A DNA stretch of 64,000 nt, taken from Chromatiaceae bacterium (GTDB taxonomy: Bacteria; Pseudomonadota; Gammaproteobacteria; Chromatiales; Chromatiaceae). The stretch lies in contig JACKMU010000002.1 in the NCBI GenBank assembly GCA_024235215.1, forward strand, positions 372,001 to 436,000. Direction: 5' to 3'. The translations under genes and the position numbers were made by a program. Under the pieces are notes generated by a model, which worked only from the letters and a program-made list of their open reading frames with translations, made no database searches and was not told where the DNA came from. Shown here one piece after another: positions 44,900-54,178 of this stretch. Within the stretch, counting starts at the first letter, position 1, and the number at the start of each line of letters is the position of its first letter.

Positions 44900-45324
44900 C
44901 TGATTTCTCCTTTCAGGAGGTGGGAGATCACTGCAACTGCTATTCGAGAGAGTCTAGTTCACTCGAGCCGCTTTGTCTGACCGAGGTCGTCATACGCATG
45001 AGTTGAGTCCGATCGGACGGCTTGTATGAACTGGATGTGGTGCAAACCGGCGAGTACCGTTCCAACCTCGGAATCCACTGCTAAGGAGATGCGAGCGGTG
45101 GGTGGTCTGACTCGGTTAGTTGCAACGGAAATCGCACCGTTCCGTTGGTCGTTGTCCGTTGATGTCCGGTTGTTCGCGGAGTTCGAAAAAGCGTATCGAT
45201 GCGGCTTGCACTCAGCCCGCTTGAACGATTTCCAGCGTGTTCAGCAGGCTATTTGCCGATTTCTGCTTCAGCGCCGCCCATTGTTCCGGACGCTGCCGCC
45301 GATCCAAGCTGAACGCGGCGGCTT
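44900..45324. other. Intergenic region without recognised content
   Basis: About 425 bases between the beta-helix gene and the metalloprotease, both read leftwards. It should contain the protease promoter. A 112-codon plus-strand frame here has no coding character. Confidence 0.4.
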
Positions 45325-47175
45325 CTACGGGACTGTATTGCACTCGAACAGCGCCTGGGTGTAACAGCGAGACGCCTTGGGGCCGGCCTTGCACTGCGCA
45401 GCACTCTGCCGCGAGCAGGCGTTTTCGATGCCACCATTGAAAACATTCCACCCATAGGGCGTATACAGGCCCTGCACGCTGTTGCCGCGGATGTCGTAGC
45501 CGCTGGCGCGGTGGTCGAGGTAGACTGCGCCGACCATGCGCACCCGGGCACCTGAGCGTTTGCCTGCCTCGGCGGGTATGGCAAGTCCCGCCGGCAGGCC
45601 CTGGAGGTTCGGCTCCGGATCAGCGATGCGGTTGTTGACGATGCGCTTTTCGATGCCCGGGATTACCGGCATGGGCTGCTTCCGGTCCTTACCGCCGCCG
45701 TTGATGTAGATTGCGCCACAGTCGTTCAGCATCTGGCAGAAGTGAGTGATGGTGTTACCGGCGATAACCAGTTGCGGAGGAGCTGCGGCGGCATCTTTGA
45801 ACGCACCGCGCTCGGCGAGCATGATGCCGGCGTAGCCCACACCGTCGATCCTGTTATCGCGGATGTCGGCGCGCGTAAATCCGGCCGCCCTGATGCCGTT
45901 GAATTGCATGGTGAGCTGCGGCTGGTTGCCGATATGGCCGGCATTGCGGATCCGGTTGCCACGGATTTCCAGGACGGAGGAGTCCCTGACCTGAATGCCG
46001 TTGTTACCTGTGTCGGAGATCTCGTTGTCGACCACCTCGAGCCGCCCGATCTCACTGGCCAGAATGCCATGTTCCGCTGGACTGCGGATCAGGTTCTGCG
46101 CAATCTCGACACGGCCGACGCGGTGAATACGCAGCGCCGAACCAGCCGCAGCGACGATTTCGAGCTGACGTATGACCAGGTTCAACCCGGAGGCCCGCGC
46201 CTTGCCTGCCGGCCCGAACGAAAGGCCCGCATCAGCATCCGGGTCCTTGCCCGCCGGGTCCCTCAGCGCGATGAACAGCTGTTCAGCCAACTCGTCCGGG
46301 TGCGTACCACGCCGCGCCACGACGAAGAGGCGTTTGGATCCGGCGTCGTAGAACCACTCGTCGGCCTGGTCGAGCGCGCCCACACCGTGCAGCAAAAGAA
46401 CGCCGAAGCCCGGCTCGACGAACTCCCTCTCTTCGGCAACAGCGGTCGTGCCAGTGGTAGCGTCGATCCTCAACGTCCCGCTGCCAGGATCGGCCCCGGC
46501 GATGCGGTGTCGCGTGAACGACCACGGCGTGTTGCGCAGAACGAGCTGCGGCCAGACGACGCTCGGCGATTTCGCGATCGTGCGCACTTGCACCGTCCAA
46601 AAAGGGTCGTCCGAGCGCAGGCACATCCAGCTCGGGCATCCCTGACGCTGAGTCTGGACGGCCGAAAGCAATATCGTCCGGGGCGCGCGTCCGTCGCCCT
46701 GATCCGGCGCCGCGGCCGGCCCAAGTGCGGAATCGCCAACGATCAGCTGGCTGACCGGCTGAGGCAGGGGTCCGAGCACGAAGACCTCCTTGGTATCGCT
46801 GTCGTTAAGCGGGGTCCCGGGGGGCAATTCGTCAGACCTGGCGACCTTCCATGCGCTACCGAGATCCCGTGCGTTTAGCGCGGGCGCGATCCGCGCGGGC
46901 AGGTTGGACGAACTACTCCGGATGGTGATCGTGCCTCGGACAGAGGCGTCGCACGGTGCCAGCGCCAGCATTCCGTGATGCGTCTTGCCACCCTCCAGCA
47001 CGACGCTGTCGTCACCGTTGACGCAGCGCACTTCCCGCGTGAAGTCACCCAACGTAGCGAAGAGGCGTGCGCCATCAGGACCGCTTTGCCCGATCGCATA
47101 GGTCGCCGCAGTGGCCGACCCTGCGGCAGGCAGCACGAGCAGGAGAAGGGTGACTATTCTGGTGCGGAACGGCAT
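45325..47175 (-). CDS. Secreted right-handed beta-helix protein
   Basis: 616 residues with a signal peptide (LLLLVLPAAGSATA|ATYAIGQ). From about residue 360 there are short repeats of the parallel beta-helix type (LEVVDNEISDTGNNGIQVRDSSVLEIRGNRIRNAG; ADIRDNRIDGVGYAGIML; LVIAGNTITHF), as in carbohydrate-binding or lyase beta-helix proteins. The first half, with LGPLPQPVSQLIVGDS and a W-rich region, is not recognised. A polysaccharide- or adhesin-related extracellular role is likely. ATG 47175 has GAGGAG upstream; the frame to 47265 is not used. It precedes the metalloprotease in the same direction. Confidence 0.82.
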   Translation of the reverse strand: MPFRTRIVTLLLLVLPAAGSATAATYAIGQSGPDGARLFATLGDFTREVRCVNGDDSVVLEGGKTHHGMLALAPCDASVRGTITIRSSSSNLPARIAPALNARDLGSAWKVARSDELPPGTPLNDSDTKEVFVLGPLPQPVSQLIVGDSALGPAAAPDQGDGRAPRTILLSAVQTQRQGCPSWMCLRSDDPFWTVQVRTIAKSPSVVWPQLVLRNTPWSFTRHRIAGADPGSGTLRIDATTGTTAVAEEREFVEPGFGVLLLHGVGALDQADEWFYDAGSKRLFVVARRGTHPDELAEQLFIALRDPAGKDPDADAGLSFGPAGKARASGLNLVIRQLEIVAAAGSALRIHRVGRVEIAQNLIRSPAEHGILASEIGRLEVVDNEISDTGNNGIQVRDSSVLEIRGNRIRNAGHIGNQPQLTMQFNGIRAAGFTRADIRDNRIDGVGYAGIMLAERGAFKDAAAAPPQLVIAGNTITHFCQMLNDCGAIYINGGGKDRKQPMPVIPGIEKRIVNNRIADPEPNLQGLPAGLAIPAEAGKRSGARVRMVGAVYLDHRASGYDIRGNSVQGLYTPYGWNVFNGGIENACSRQSAAQCKAGPKASRCYTQALFECNTVP

Positions 47176-47432
47176 GGTGAACTCCTCGAGCAGCGAACCC
47201 AGGTGAAGCGATAGCGTACCCGGAGCGGTCGATCGCTGTCTGGAACGACATGCGCACCTTGGCATCGGACTCTGGGTTGGTGAAGGCGGCGGGAAAGATC
47301 ATCCAGCATCCGATCGTGCCGCTGACCGGGCGTCCGCGTGGTTCCAGGTAGCTGAAGATCGCGTTCCGCCCCTGCGCACAAGCCGAAAAATTAAGCGTAA
47401 CCGGTTGCATTCAGATGCTGTTGCGTTAGCCA

Positions 47433-47669
47433 TCACCCCTCGACCCAGGAGCGGACCGGATCCGGTCCAGGGATACCGCCGCTATGCACCAGCTTGCCGT
47501 CGACCACCACGCCGGGCGTCGACATGACACCGTAAGCCATGATCCCGGCGATATCGGTCACCTTTTCCAGCGCGATGGCTACGCCGGCCTGTTTGGCGGC
47601 CAGGGTGATCACATTGGCAGTGATTTCACAGTTGCGGCAACCGCTGCCGAGCACCTTGATGTTTTTCAT
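47433..47669 (-). CDS. Thioredoxin-like small redox protein
   Basis: 78-residue protein of the small thioredoxin-like (TM0996/MTH895) family: MKNIKVLGSGCRNCEITANVI with a CxxC redox site, then GVMSTPGVVVDGKLVHSGGIP with the cis-proline. Such proteins often stand beside permeases of the ArsP/DUF318 family. Here it ends the arsenic operon. A role in thiol supply or metal transfer to the permease is plausible, not proven. AAGGAG precedes the ATG by seven bases. Confidence 0.9.
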   Translation of the reverse strand: MKNIKVLGSGCRNCEITANVITLAAKQAGVAIALEKVTDIAGIMAYGVMSTPGVVVDGKLVHSGGIPGPDPVRSWVEG

Positions 47670-47683
47670 TGGACGACTCCTTG

Positions 47684-47824
47684 TCAGGGCCGCAGCAGAA
47701 CGCCGCACCCGGGACAGCGCCAATACCAGACGCAGTGATCCTCCGGCATTGCCCCCTTCCGGGTAGAGCCACAATCCGGACAGGTCAGAATCGACTCGAT
47801 GATCTCTTCTGTCGGCCTGGTCAT
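47684..47824 (-). CDS. Mini zinc-ribbon protein
   Basis: 46 codons: TRPTEEIIESILTCPDCGSTRKG, EDHCVWYWRCPGCGVLLRP. Two CPxCG knuckles plus an internal HC form a single zinc ribbon. The ATG overlaps the permease stop (CAATGA), and 14 bases separate it from the thioredoxin-like gene, so it is clearly expressed with both. It could deliver or sense thiol-reactive metals. I recall comparable small cysteine proteins beside ArsP-type permeases. Confidence 0.75.
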   Translation of the reverse strand: MTRPTEEIIESILTCPDCGSTRKGAMPEDHCVWYWRCPGCGVLLRP

Positions 47825-48777
47825 TGGGTGATCGCGTTGAAGCCCCAGCCCACCAGCGTAAAAGCGACCGCCAGCACAGCGGCAAACGCAGCCAGCGCCT
47901 GCCACTTCACCACTTTGCGCAGGATCAGCATCTCGGGCACCGATAGCGCCGCCACACTCATCATCAGCGCCAGCGTCGTGCCCACCGCGACCCCCTTCGT
48001 CAACATTGCCTCCGCCACCGGAATCACACCGGTAGCATTCGAGTAGAGCGGAATCCCGGTGAGCACGGCTGCGGGAACCGTATACCAGGCTTCACCCCCG
48101 AGGTGTTCGCTGACCCACTGTTCGGGTACGAAACCGTGGAACAGGGCGCCGACACCAATGCCGAGCAGCACCCACTTCCAGATACGATTGACGATCTCCC
48201 TGACCTCCGCCACGGCGTAACGGTGGCGGCCGGCGAACGACCGGTCAGGGGCCGGCAGCTCGGCCTTGCCCATCTGAATCTGCCAGACATACGCCTCGAC
48301 CCAGCGTTCGGGTTTGAGCAATTGCATCACGATGCCGCCGAACCAGGCCACCAACAGTCCTGCTGCGACGTACAGTGCAGCCAGTTTCCAGCCAAGAATT
48401 CCGACCAGGATCACGACAGCGACTTCGTTGATCATCGGACTGGCGATCAGGAACGAGTAGGTGACACCCAGCGGGATGCCGGCCTCGACAAAGCCGATAA
48501 ACAGCGGCACCGAGGAGCAGGAACAGAACGGCGTCAGTGCGCCCAACGTCACGGCAAAAGCGCGCGCCTGCCAATCGGCACGGGCACGCACGAACTCCCT
48601 GACCCGCTCCGGAGAGAGCAGTGCCCGCAACAGACCCATGAGATAGATTACGGCGACCAGCAGCACGAAGATCTTGGCGACGTCCATCACGAAAAACTGC
48701 ACCGCGGCCCCGCCGGCACGCTCCGGCGAGAGCCCCAGCAGACCGAAAGCCACCAGATTCCCGAGTTGTTCAAACAT
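47821..48777 (-). CDS. ArsP/DUF318-family permease
   Basis: 318-residue inner-membrane permease (PF03773) with about eight hydrophobic helices. The conserved LTPFCSCSSVPLFIGFVEAGIPLGVTYSFLIASPMINEVAVVIL contains the paired cysteines that mark metalloid or thiol binding, and the second half has ALTGIPLYSNATGVIPVAEAMLTKG. Some members (ArsP) export trivalent organoarsenicals; others are linked to copper/zinc. The position right after arsJ supports an arsenic-related role. Fifteen bases separate it from the arsJ stop. Confidence 0.88.
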   Translation of the reverse strand: MFEQLGNLVAFGLLGLSPERAGGAAVQFFVMDVAKIFVLLVAVIYLMGLLRALLSPERVREFVRARADWQARAFAVTLGALTPFCSCSSVPLFIGFVEAGIPLGVTYSFLIASPMINEVAVVILVGILGWKLAALYVAAGLLVAWFGGIVMQLLKPERWVEAYVWQIQMGKAELPAPDRSFAGRHRYAVAEVREIVNRIWKWVLLGIGVGALFHGFVPEQWVSEHLGGEAWYTVPAAVLTGIPLYSNATGVIPVAEAMLTKGVAVGTTLALMMSVAALSVPEMLILRKVVKWQALAAFAAVLAVAFTLVGWGFNAITQ

Positions 48778-48792
48778 CGCCGAGCTGCCGGT

Positions 48793-50028
48793 TCATTCGC
48801 TCGGGGATGCGGACACTGCCGGAGAATCCGACACCTGCGGCAGCTTGAACGAGATCAGTGCCGCAGCCAGCACGAAGCCGGCCGACCACCAGAGGCAGCC
48901 CGCGAGACCCTGGGTCTGATAGAGCCAACCGGAAAGCACGGTCCCGGTCAACCGCCCGGCTGCATTGGCCATGTAGTAGAAGCCGACGTTCATCGCCACT
49001 TTGTCTTGGTCCGAGTAGGCGAGAATCAGATAGGAGTGAACCGCCGAGTTGATCGCGAACACCGCGCCAAACGCAAACAGACCGATAATCAGCGACAACG
49101 CCGGATCGAAGCCATAGCCCAGCGCCAGCGCGATCGCGGCGGGAAAGAGCGCCAGCAGCAGCGCCCAGTTGCGCGCGCTGTGCCCCTGCGGACCCTGCCC
49201 CTTGTGCCCCCTGCGCAGCAGCGCCGGTGCGCCGGCCTGGACAAAGCCGTAGAGCACCACCCAGAGCGCCAGGAAAGAACCCACCTCGATGTGGTTCCAG
49301 CCGGTCACGGAGGCGAGAAACACCGGCAGCCCGACGACGAACCAGACATCGCGCGAACCGAACAGGAAGAAGCGGGCACCCGAGAGGAGGTTGATCTCGC
49401 TGCTCTTGGAGAATATCTGGCTGAACTTGGCTTTGGCTTTCGCCTTGCCCATCCCCATCGGCAGTGCCCACCAGACATACAGGTAGACCACCAACAGCAC
49501 GGCCGCCATCCCCCCCATCGCCCAGCGGAAGCCGATCAGATAGAGCAGCAGACCGCCGAGGAAGAAGCCGGCTCCCTTCAGCGTGTTTTTCGATCCGGTC
49601 AGTATCGCGACCCATTTGAACAGCCGGGTATCGGCATTCTCCCCTTGCGGCACCACCAGCTTGACGCTGGATTTGGCGCTCATCTTGTTCAGATCCTTGG
49701 CGATGCCCGAGAGAGCCATCGCAGTCATCACGTAGGCGACGGAGAGCCAGGCGGGGTCGACCGCCAGCGAGCCGAGTGCAACCACCTGTAGAAAGCCGCC
49801 GGCAAGCATGGTGCGGTTGAGTCCGATGTGCGAGGCGATCCACCCTCCGACCCCGTTGGTGATGATGCCGAACACCTCATAGAAGAGGAACAGGAAAGCG
49901 ATCTGCAGCGGACTGAACCCCAGATTGTGAAAATGCAGCACCACCAGCATGTGGATGGCGCCGTCGGTCAGAGTAAAGCCCCAGTAGGCGCCAGTCACCA
50001 CCAGATAGGTGCGAAGTGCCTGATCCAT
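48793..50028 (-). CDS. arsJ: Organoarsenical efflux MFS transporter ArsJ
   Basis: 411-residue major-facilitator protein with about 11-12 hydrophobic helices. The N-terminus (YLVVTGAYWGFTLTDGAIHMLVVLHFHNLGFSPLQIAFLFLFYE) and ...GSKNTLKGAGFFLGGLLL...SGARFFLFGSRDVWFVVGLPVFL are characteristic of ArsJ, which exports 1-arseno-3-phosphoglycerate made by the adjoining GAPDH. ATG 50028 is two bases after the gap stop, so the two are translationally linked. The frame to 50088 overlaps the GAPDH end and is not used. Confidence 0.93.
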   Translation of the reverse strand: MDQALRTYLVVTGAYWGFTLTDGAIHMLVVLHFHNLGFSPLQIAFLFLFYEVFGIITNGVGGWIASHIGLNRTMLAGGFLQVVALGSLAVDPAWLSVAYVMTAMALSGIAKDLNKMSAKSSVKLVVPQGENADTRLFKWVAILTGSKNTLKGAGFFLGGLLLYLIGFRWAMGGMAAVLLVVYLYVWWALPMGMGKAKAKAKFSQIFSKSSEINLLSGARFFLFGSRDVWFVVGLPVFLASVTGWNHIEVGSFLALWVVLYGFVQAGAPALLRRGHKGQGPQGHSARNWALLLALFPAAIALALGYGFDPALSLIIGLFAFGAVFAINSAVHSYLILAYSDQDKVAMNVGFYYMANAAGRLTGTVLSGWLYQTQGLAGCLWWSAGFVLAAALISFKLPQVSDSPAVSASPSE

Positions 50029-50030
50029 GG

Positions 50031-51032
50031 TCACAGCGCCTGCGCGATCTTTTCGGCGATGTCCATCATCCGGCAGACATAACCCCACTCATTGTCGTAC
50101 CAGGCGTAGACCTTGACCTGGGTGCCATCGATCACCATGGTGGAGAGTGCATCCACGATCGAGGAGCGCGAGTCATTCAGATAGTCCACCGAGACCAGCG
50201 GCCGCTCCTCATAACCGAGAATACCCCGCAACTCACCTGCGGCTGCCTCCTTGAAATAGCCGTTCACCTCTTCCACGGTGACCGGCCGCGCCGCCTCGAA
50301 CACGAAATCGGTCAACGAGGCGTTGAGCAGCGGGATGCGCACCGCATGCCCGTTCAGCTTGCCGGTCAGTTCCGGGAAGATCTTGGTGATCGCTTTGGCC
50401 GAACCGGTCGTGGTCGGGATCAGCGACTGACCGCAGGCGCGAGCGCGGCGCAGATCCTTGTGCCCTTTGTCGACGATGATCTGGGTGTTGGTGATGTCGT
50501 GGATGGTGGTCATACAGCCGTGCACGATACCGATCTTCTCATGCACCACTTTGACGACCGGGGCAAGGCAGTTGGTGGTGCAGGAGGCCGCGGTCACCAG
50601 ATGGTGCTTGGCCGGATCGTAGAGATGATCATTGACACCATAAACGATGTTCAGCGCACCTTCAGTCGGTGCCGCGACGATCACCTTCTTCACGCCCTGA
50701 TCGAAATAACCCTGCAGGGTTTCAGGCTTCTTGTGATGCTTGCCGGTCGCTTCGATCACGATATCACACCCCGACCAGTCGGTCTCGCCGATGGTCGCAC
50801 TGTTGCTGTACGCAATCCGTTTGCCCCCGATGACCATGGCGTCACCCTCGGCAGTACACTCTTCCGACCAGGTCCCGTGCACCGAATCGAATTTGACCAG
50901 ATGCGCTGAACCGGCGGCATCCGTGGTGATCTCATTCACCTGGACAATGGTGATGCCCTGCCGCCCCCAAGCCGTGCGCAGACCCAGCCGACCCATACGC
51001 CCGAAACCGTTGATACCTATGCGAATCGCCAT
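50031..51032 (-). CDS. gapdh: ArsJ-associated glyceraldehyde-3-phosphate dehydrogenase
   Basis: 333-residue GAPDH with the NAD-binding [17 protein letters not shown] and catalytic cysteine motif [14 protein letters not shown] (C151). In arsenic operons of the arsJ type it uses arsenate in place of phosphate to make 1-arseno-3-phosphoglycerate, which ArsJ exports before it breaks down. That role follows from the arsR-gapdh-arsJ order; a housekeeping role is less likely. Consistent with the dedicated type, other residues differ from the glycolytic enzyme's norms (for example FDSVHGTW). GGGGATGACGAG precedes the ATG. A 145-base gap lies before arsR. Confidence 0.92.
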   Translation of the reverse strand: MAIRIGINGFGRMGRLGLRTAWGRQGITIVQVNEITTDAAGSAHLVKFDSVHGTWSEECTAEGDAMVIGGKRIAYSNSATIGETDWSGCDIVIEATGKHHKKPETLQGYFDQGVKKVIVAAPTEGALNIVYGVNDHLYDPAKHHLVTAASCTTNCLAPVVKVVHEKIGIVHGCMTTIHDITNTQIIVDKGHKDLRRARACGQSLIPTTTGSAKAITKIFPELTGKLNGHAVRIPLLNASLTDFVFEAARPVTVEEVNGYFKEAAAGELRGILGYEERPLVSVDYLNDSRSSIVDALSTMVIDGTQVKVYAWYDNEWGYVCRMMDIAEKIAQAL

Positions 51033-51177
51033 CTCGTCATCCCCATGCTGTGGTAGTTGCCAATACTTTCTTCAAAAATCTTTCTGCCATTGACCGCCGA
51101 CCTGAAAGAGAGTCGCCGATCCTCGCCGAACAATCGACCTGTACCAGCTGATGCCTGCACCCAACCGTGATCCAGCT

Positions 51178-51531
51178 TCAGGCACACCGGGGCGCACCCG
51201 GTCGATTCGGCATGGCCTGCAGCGCGATGAGGTCGTCCGCAAACGGCGCCAACCCCGCCACTCCCCGAGCCGTCTCACGCAGCACTTGGGTCACCCAAGA
51301 GGGAAGCGCGGGATTGACCCGATAGTAGATCCACAGACCCTCGCGGCGGTCGCTCACCAGCTCCGCCTCTCGTAATAGTGCGAGATGGCGGGAGATGGTC
51401 GGTTGTGCCGCACCGATCGTGTGGGTCAACTCACAGACACAGAGCTCCTCATACTCCAGGAGCAGCAGCAGACAGCGCAGGCGGGTTTCGTGTGCGATAG
51501 CCGCATAGAGCGTGGTTGGTAAAATATTCAT
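51178..51531 (-). CDS. arsR: ArsR/SmtB-family arsenic repressor
   Basis: 117-residue winged-helix repressor. The trivalent arsenic-binding motif is ELCVCEL with cysteines 31 and 33, as in E. coli-type ArsR; QPTISRHLALLREAELVSDRREG is the DNA-recognition part. A third cysteine may come from C20 or the C-terminal RCA tail. The ATG is at 51531; the open frame runs to 51957 without conservation. It is first in the leftward operon arsR-gapdh-arsJ-permease-zinc ribbon-thioredoxin and divergent from the double hydrolase gene. Its operator lies just upstream. Confidence 0.93.
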   Translation of the reverse strand: MNILPTTLYAAIAHETRLRCLLLLLEYEELCVCELTHTIGAAQPTISRHLALLREAELVSDRREGLWIYYRVNPALPSWVTQVLRETARGVAGLAPFADDLIALQAMPNRPGAPRCA

Positions 51532-51555
51532 GCTTCCATATATATCGCATACAGT

Positions 51556-51575
51556 ATATTCTGTCAATCGAATAT
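51556..51575. promoter_or_regulatory. Candidate ArsR operator
   Basis: Inverted repeat ATATTC-N8-GAATAT at 51556-51561 and 51570-51575, 25 bases upstream of the arsR ATG, within a markedly AT-rich stretch. ArsR sites are typically such ATTC/GAAT-type dyads. It is probably autoregulatory, and may also influence the divergent hydrolase. Confidence 0.6.
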
Positions 51576-51749
51576 TTAGCTGTTCGAGTTGTCTCCCATG
51601 GGAAACCAAAGCGTATCGTGCTGCGCAGGGCGTGGCTGCCCCCTCCCCTGCGCAGAGACTGGTCTGCGCTATACTTTCGAACTGAGAGCCTCCGAGACGG
51701 CACCCGCAAAGATCAGGTTGCCAGCAGGCGCCTATCCAGGAGACCCACA

Positions 51750-53582
51750 ATGAGTGCAGTGAAAGCCTGGTTTGCCTACACCGCGGTGATGACACGACGC
51801 CTCTGGCGGATCGTGCTGGCTGTCGGCATCTTCTGGATCGTGCTGGCAGCGATATTGCGCTGGATCGCGCAGCCGGCGCCGACCAGTGTCGATCTCGACC
51901 AACATGGAGGCGACCGGCTGGTCGTGCTGGTGCATGGTCTCTCCGGGCGTGCGGCACTGCAGCCCACTGTGGAGCTCGCTGCCGAGACCCTGCCCGATGC
52001 CGACCTGCTGACCATCGCGTACGACGCCCATCCGTTGTCCAATGCCGACGTCTACGCCATCGCCAACCTGCTCGAGACGGAGATAAACAACGCCGACCGG
52101 AACGCCAACTACCGCTCGATCGTGCTGCTCGGCCACTCGATGGGTGCCATGCTGGTGCGCAAAGCGCTGCTTTGGGGCAGTGGTATCGAAGATGACCGCG
52201 AGTCGCACAAGGGAGTGCATCCCTGGGTCAGGAAAGTGGAGCGTATCGTCTCTCTCGCAGGAATCAACCGGGGGTGGTCGATAACACCCAGACCGGAGAA
52301 GATGCCTTGGTGGAGATACGCCAGCATCTGGATCGGCGAGACGGTGGGACGGCTGACCGGCACCGGTCAGATGTTGCTGGCAATGCAGCGCGGCGCCCCC
52401 TTCGTTGCCGACTCCCGGGTACAGTGGATTCGCTACGCGCGACAACAGACGGCGTCGGATGGTCGCAGCCAGAAGCTGCCGCAGGTGATCCATCTGCTGG
52501 GCGACCGTGACGATATCGTGTCGCGCGCGGACTCCCAGGATCTCAACGTCGCCAAAGAGACGCTGTTCGTCACGCTGGCGGACACCGATCATGCCAGCAT
52601 CGCCGAAGCGGTGCGCGGTGGCTCTGGCCCGGGGGCGGAAAAGCGGCGTGCGGCAATCGCCAGTGCGCTGCGCGGCGATCTGACCCGGCTGAGTCCCGAC
52701 CTGGTGCAGAGCGCACCGGAAGACCCAAAGGTTGAGCGCGTGATCTACCTGATGCACGGCATCCGCGATTATGGTGGCTGGACGGATCAGGTGCGCCGTG
52801 AAATCGAAGCACGCGTGCAGCGCGATCCAAGCATCGCCGTGGTCAACAAGAAATATGGCTACTTTCCGATGCTGCGCTTTCTGCTCTATTGGGACAGGCA
52901 CAAAAACGTACGCCGACTGATGGATGAGTACACCGAAAACCTGGCCCGATTCCCCCGCGCCCGGCAGTTCGATTTCGCCGGGCACAGCAATGGCACCTAT
53001 CTACTGGCCAGCGCGATGCAGCACTACCGCTCGATCTCATTCGGGCACGTCTTTTTCGCCGGCAGCGTCGTTCCCAAGCACTATGCATGGAAGCCGCTGC
53101 TCGACGCCGGCCGTGTGCAGGAGGTCGTCAACGTGGTCGCCGACGGCGACTGGGTGGTGGCGATCTTTCCGAAACTGTTCGAGCAGGTCGCCGACTGGCT
53201 CAGCGTACAGCCGCGCACCGGCGTACTCGACCTCGGTTCCGCCGGCTTCCGTGGCTTCGAAGCGTCCGCCGATCCACTCGGGCGCGTGCACAATCTGCGC
53301 TTCGTCCACGGTGGCCATGGTGCCGGTATCGACATCACCGACAAAGCAAAACTGGCAGCCATCGTCGACTACCTGGTGAGCGGCCGACTCGACCGGGTAC
53401 GGGTGTTCGAGGATGCGAACGAGTGGGTCGGTTGGGTCGACGTCGCCTCCAATGTCAGCTGGCTGGTCTGGATCGGTCTGGCCGCGCTGCTCCTCCTGTT
53501 GGTCTCACTGGCGTTCATGTTGCACCGGTTCATCGGCATCGCGGCTGTGGTGCTTGTGCTGGGTGCGTTGATGTCGGTTTGA
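51750..53582 (+). CDS. Membrane protein with tandem alpha/beta-hydrolase domains
   Basis: 610 residues. The N-terminal helix (IVLAVGIFWIVLAAILRWI, about 22-40) is followed by a first hydrolase domain with the oxyanion HG in LVVLVHGLSG and nucleophile elbow GHSMG. A second domain begins near residue 328 with VIYLMHGIRDYGGW and elbow GHSNG (near 412). C-terminal hydrophobic helices (LVWIGLAALLLLLVSLAFML and IGIAAVVLVLGALMSV) end the protein. Both elbows carry serine, so both domains could be active esterases or lipases. The double arrangement bracketed by membrane helices is unusual. ATG 51750 has CCAGGAG upstream. It is divergent from the arsenic operon and need not share its function. Confidence 0.85.
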   Translation: MSAVKAWFAYTAVMTRRLWRIVLAVGIFWIVLAAILRWIAQPAPTSVDLDQHGGDRLVVLVHGLSGRAALQPTVELAAETLPDADLLTIAYDAHPLSNADVYAIANLLETEINNADRNANYRSIVLLGHSMGAMLVRKALLWGSGIEDDRESHKGVHPWVRKVERIVSLAGINRGWSITPRPEKMPWWRYASIWIGETVGRLTGTGQMLLAMQRGAPFVADSRVQWIRYARQQTASDGRSQKLPQVIHLLGDRDDIVSRADSQDLNVAKETLFVTLADTDHASIAEAVRGGSGPGAEKRRAAIASALRGDLTRLSPDLVQSAPEDPKVERVIYLMHGIRDYGGWTDQVRREIEARVQRDPSIAVVNKKYGYFPMLRFLLYWDRHKNVRRLMDEYTENLARFPRARQFDFAGHSNGTYLLASAMQHYRSISFGHVFFAGSVVPKHYAWKPLLDAGRVQEVVNVVADGDWVVAIFPKLFEQVADWLSVQPRTGVLDLGSAGFRGFEASADPLGRVHNLRFVHGGHGAGIDITDKAKLAAIVDYLVSGRLDRVRVFEDANEWVGWVDVASNVSWLVWIGLAALLLLLVSLAFMLHRFIGIAAVVLVLGALMSV

Positions 53583-53621
53583 CAACGATCAATCAGCTGG
53601 CACGTCTTGGCTGAGCATGCC

Positions 53622-54158
53622 CTACTTTGGTCCGTCCAGTGAACGTACATCGCCCACCGTGCCCCTGGCCGGGGTAAAGCGCACCCAGACATCTCCGGTC
53701 GCTATGTCATAGACGATGCGCCGGTGGCCAAATTCCCCCACGTGTGCCACCAGGATGTTGGCACCCTCGTTCATCAACAGGGAGAATGCGGCCGCTGCAT
53801 TCTTTTCACCGATCGGCTGCTTTTCGACCGTGTCCAGCGCCGGATTGGGGTATTTCTCATACATGTTGCCGCCGCCGAAAATCTTCGCCTCATATTGGGA
53901 GATTTTTGTGCGGTGCCGTGCAGCCGAGCGCCTGAACAACTCGATGCAGTCCTCGGCATAACGCGGATCGAGTCGGGAACCTGGCTGCCAGCCATCCGGA
54001 CGTGCCAGTGCGAAGTGGCACATGCCACCGATCTTCAGCTGCGGGTGCCACAGGGTGATCGAGATGCAGGAGCCCAGCAACGTGTGCACGTGGGTTCCCG
54101 CCGAATCGAAACAGTAATCGCCGGCATGCAAGACGATTTTCCTGTTCGCCTGACGCAT
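53622..54158 (-). CDS. cheD: Chemoreceptor glutamine deamidase CheD
   Basis: 178-residue CheD, which deamidates receptor glutamines and modulates CheC-like phosphatases. The catalytic cysteine is in HTLLGSCISI (residue 31), the histidine in GGMCHFALARP (residue 48), and GGGNMY is conserved. The frame to 54182 begins with TTG overlapping the cheB stop; the ATG at 54158, with GCGGAG nearby, is preferred. Last gene of the chemotaxis operon; it converges with the double hydrolase gene. Confidence 0.93.
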   Translation of the reverse strand: MRQANRKIVLHAGDYCFDSAGTHVHTLLGSCISITLWHPQLKIGGMCHFALARPDGWQPGSRLDPRYAEDCIELFRRSAARHRTKISQYEAKIFGGGNMYEKYPNPALDTVEKQPIGEKNAAAAFSLLMNEGANILVAHVGEFGHRRIVYDIATGDVWVRFTPARGTVGDVRSLDGPK

Positions 54159-54178
54159 GGTTCCGTGCTCCGCCTGGT

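Noticed and set aside
45026..45364. 112-codon plus-strand frame
   Set aside because: It overlaps the end of the beta-helix gene region antisense, lacks a ribosome site and has no recognisable domain.
48103..49791. 562-codon plus-strand frame opposite the permease and arsJ
   Set aside because: Antisense shadow of two well-supported genes; very rich in Arg, His, Gln and Asp with no domain.
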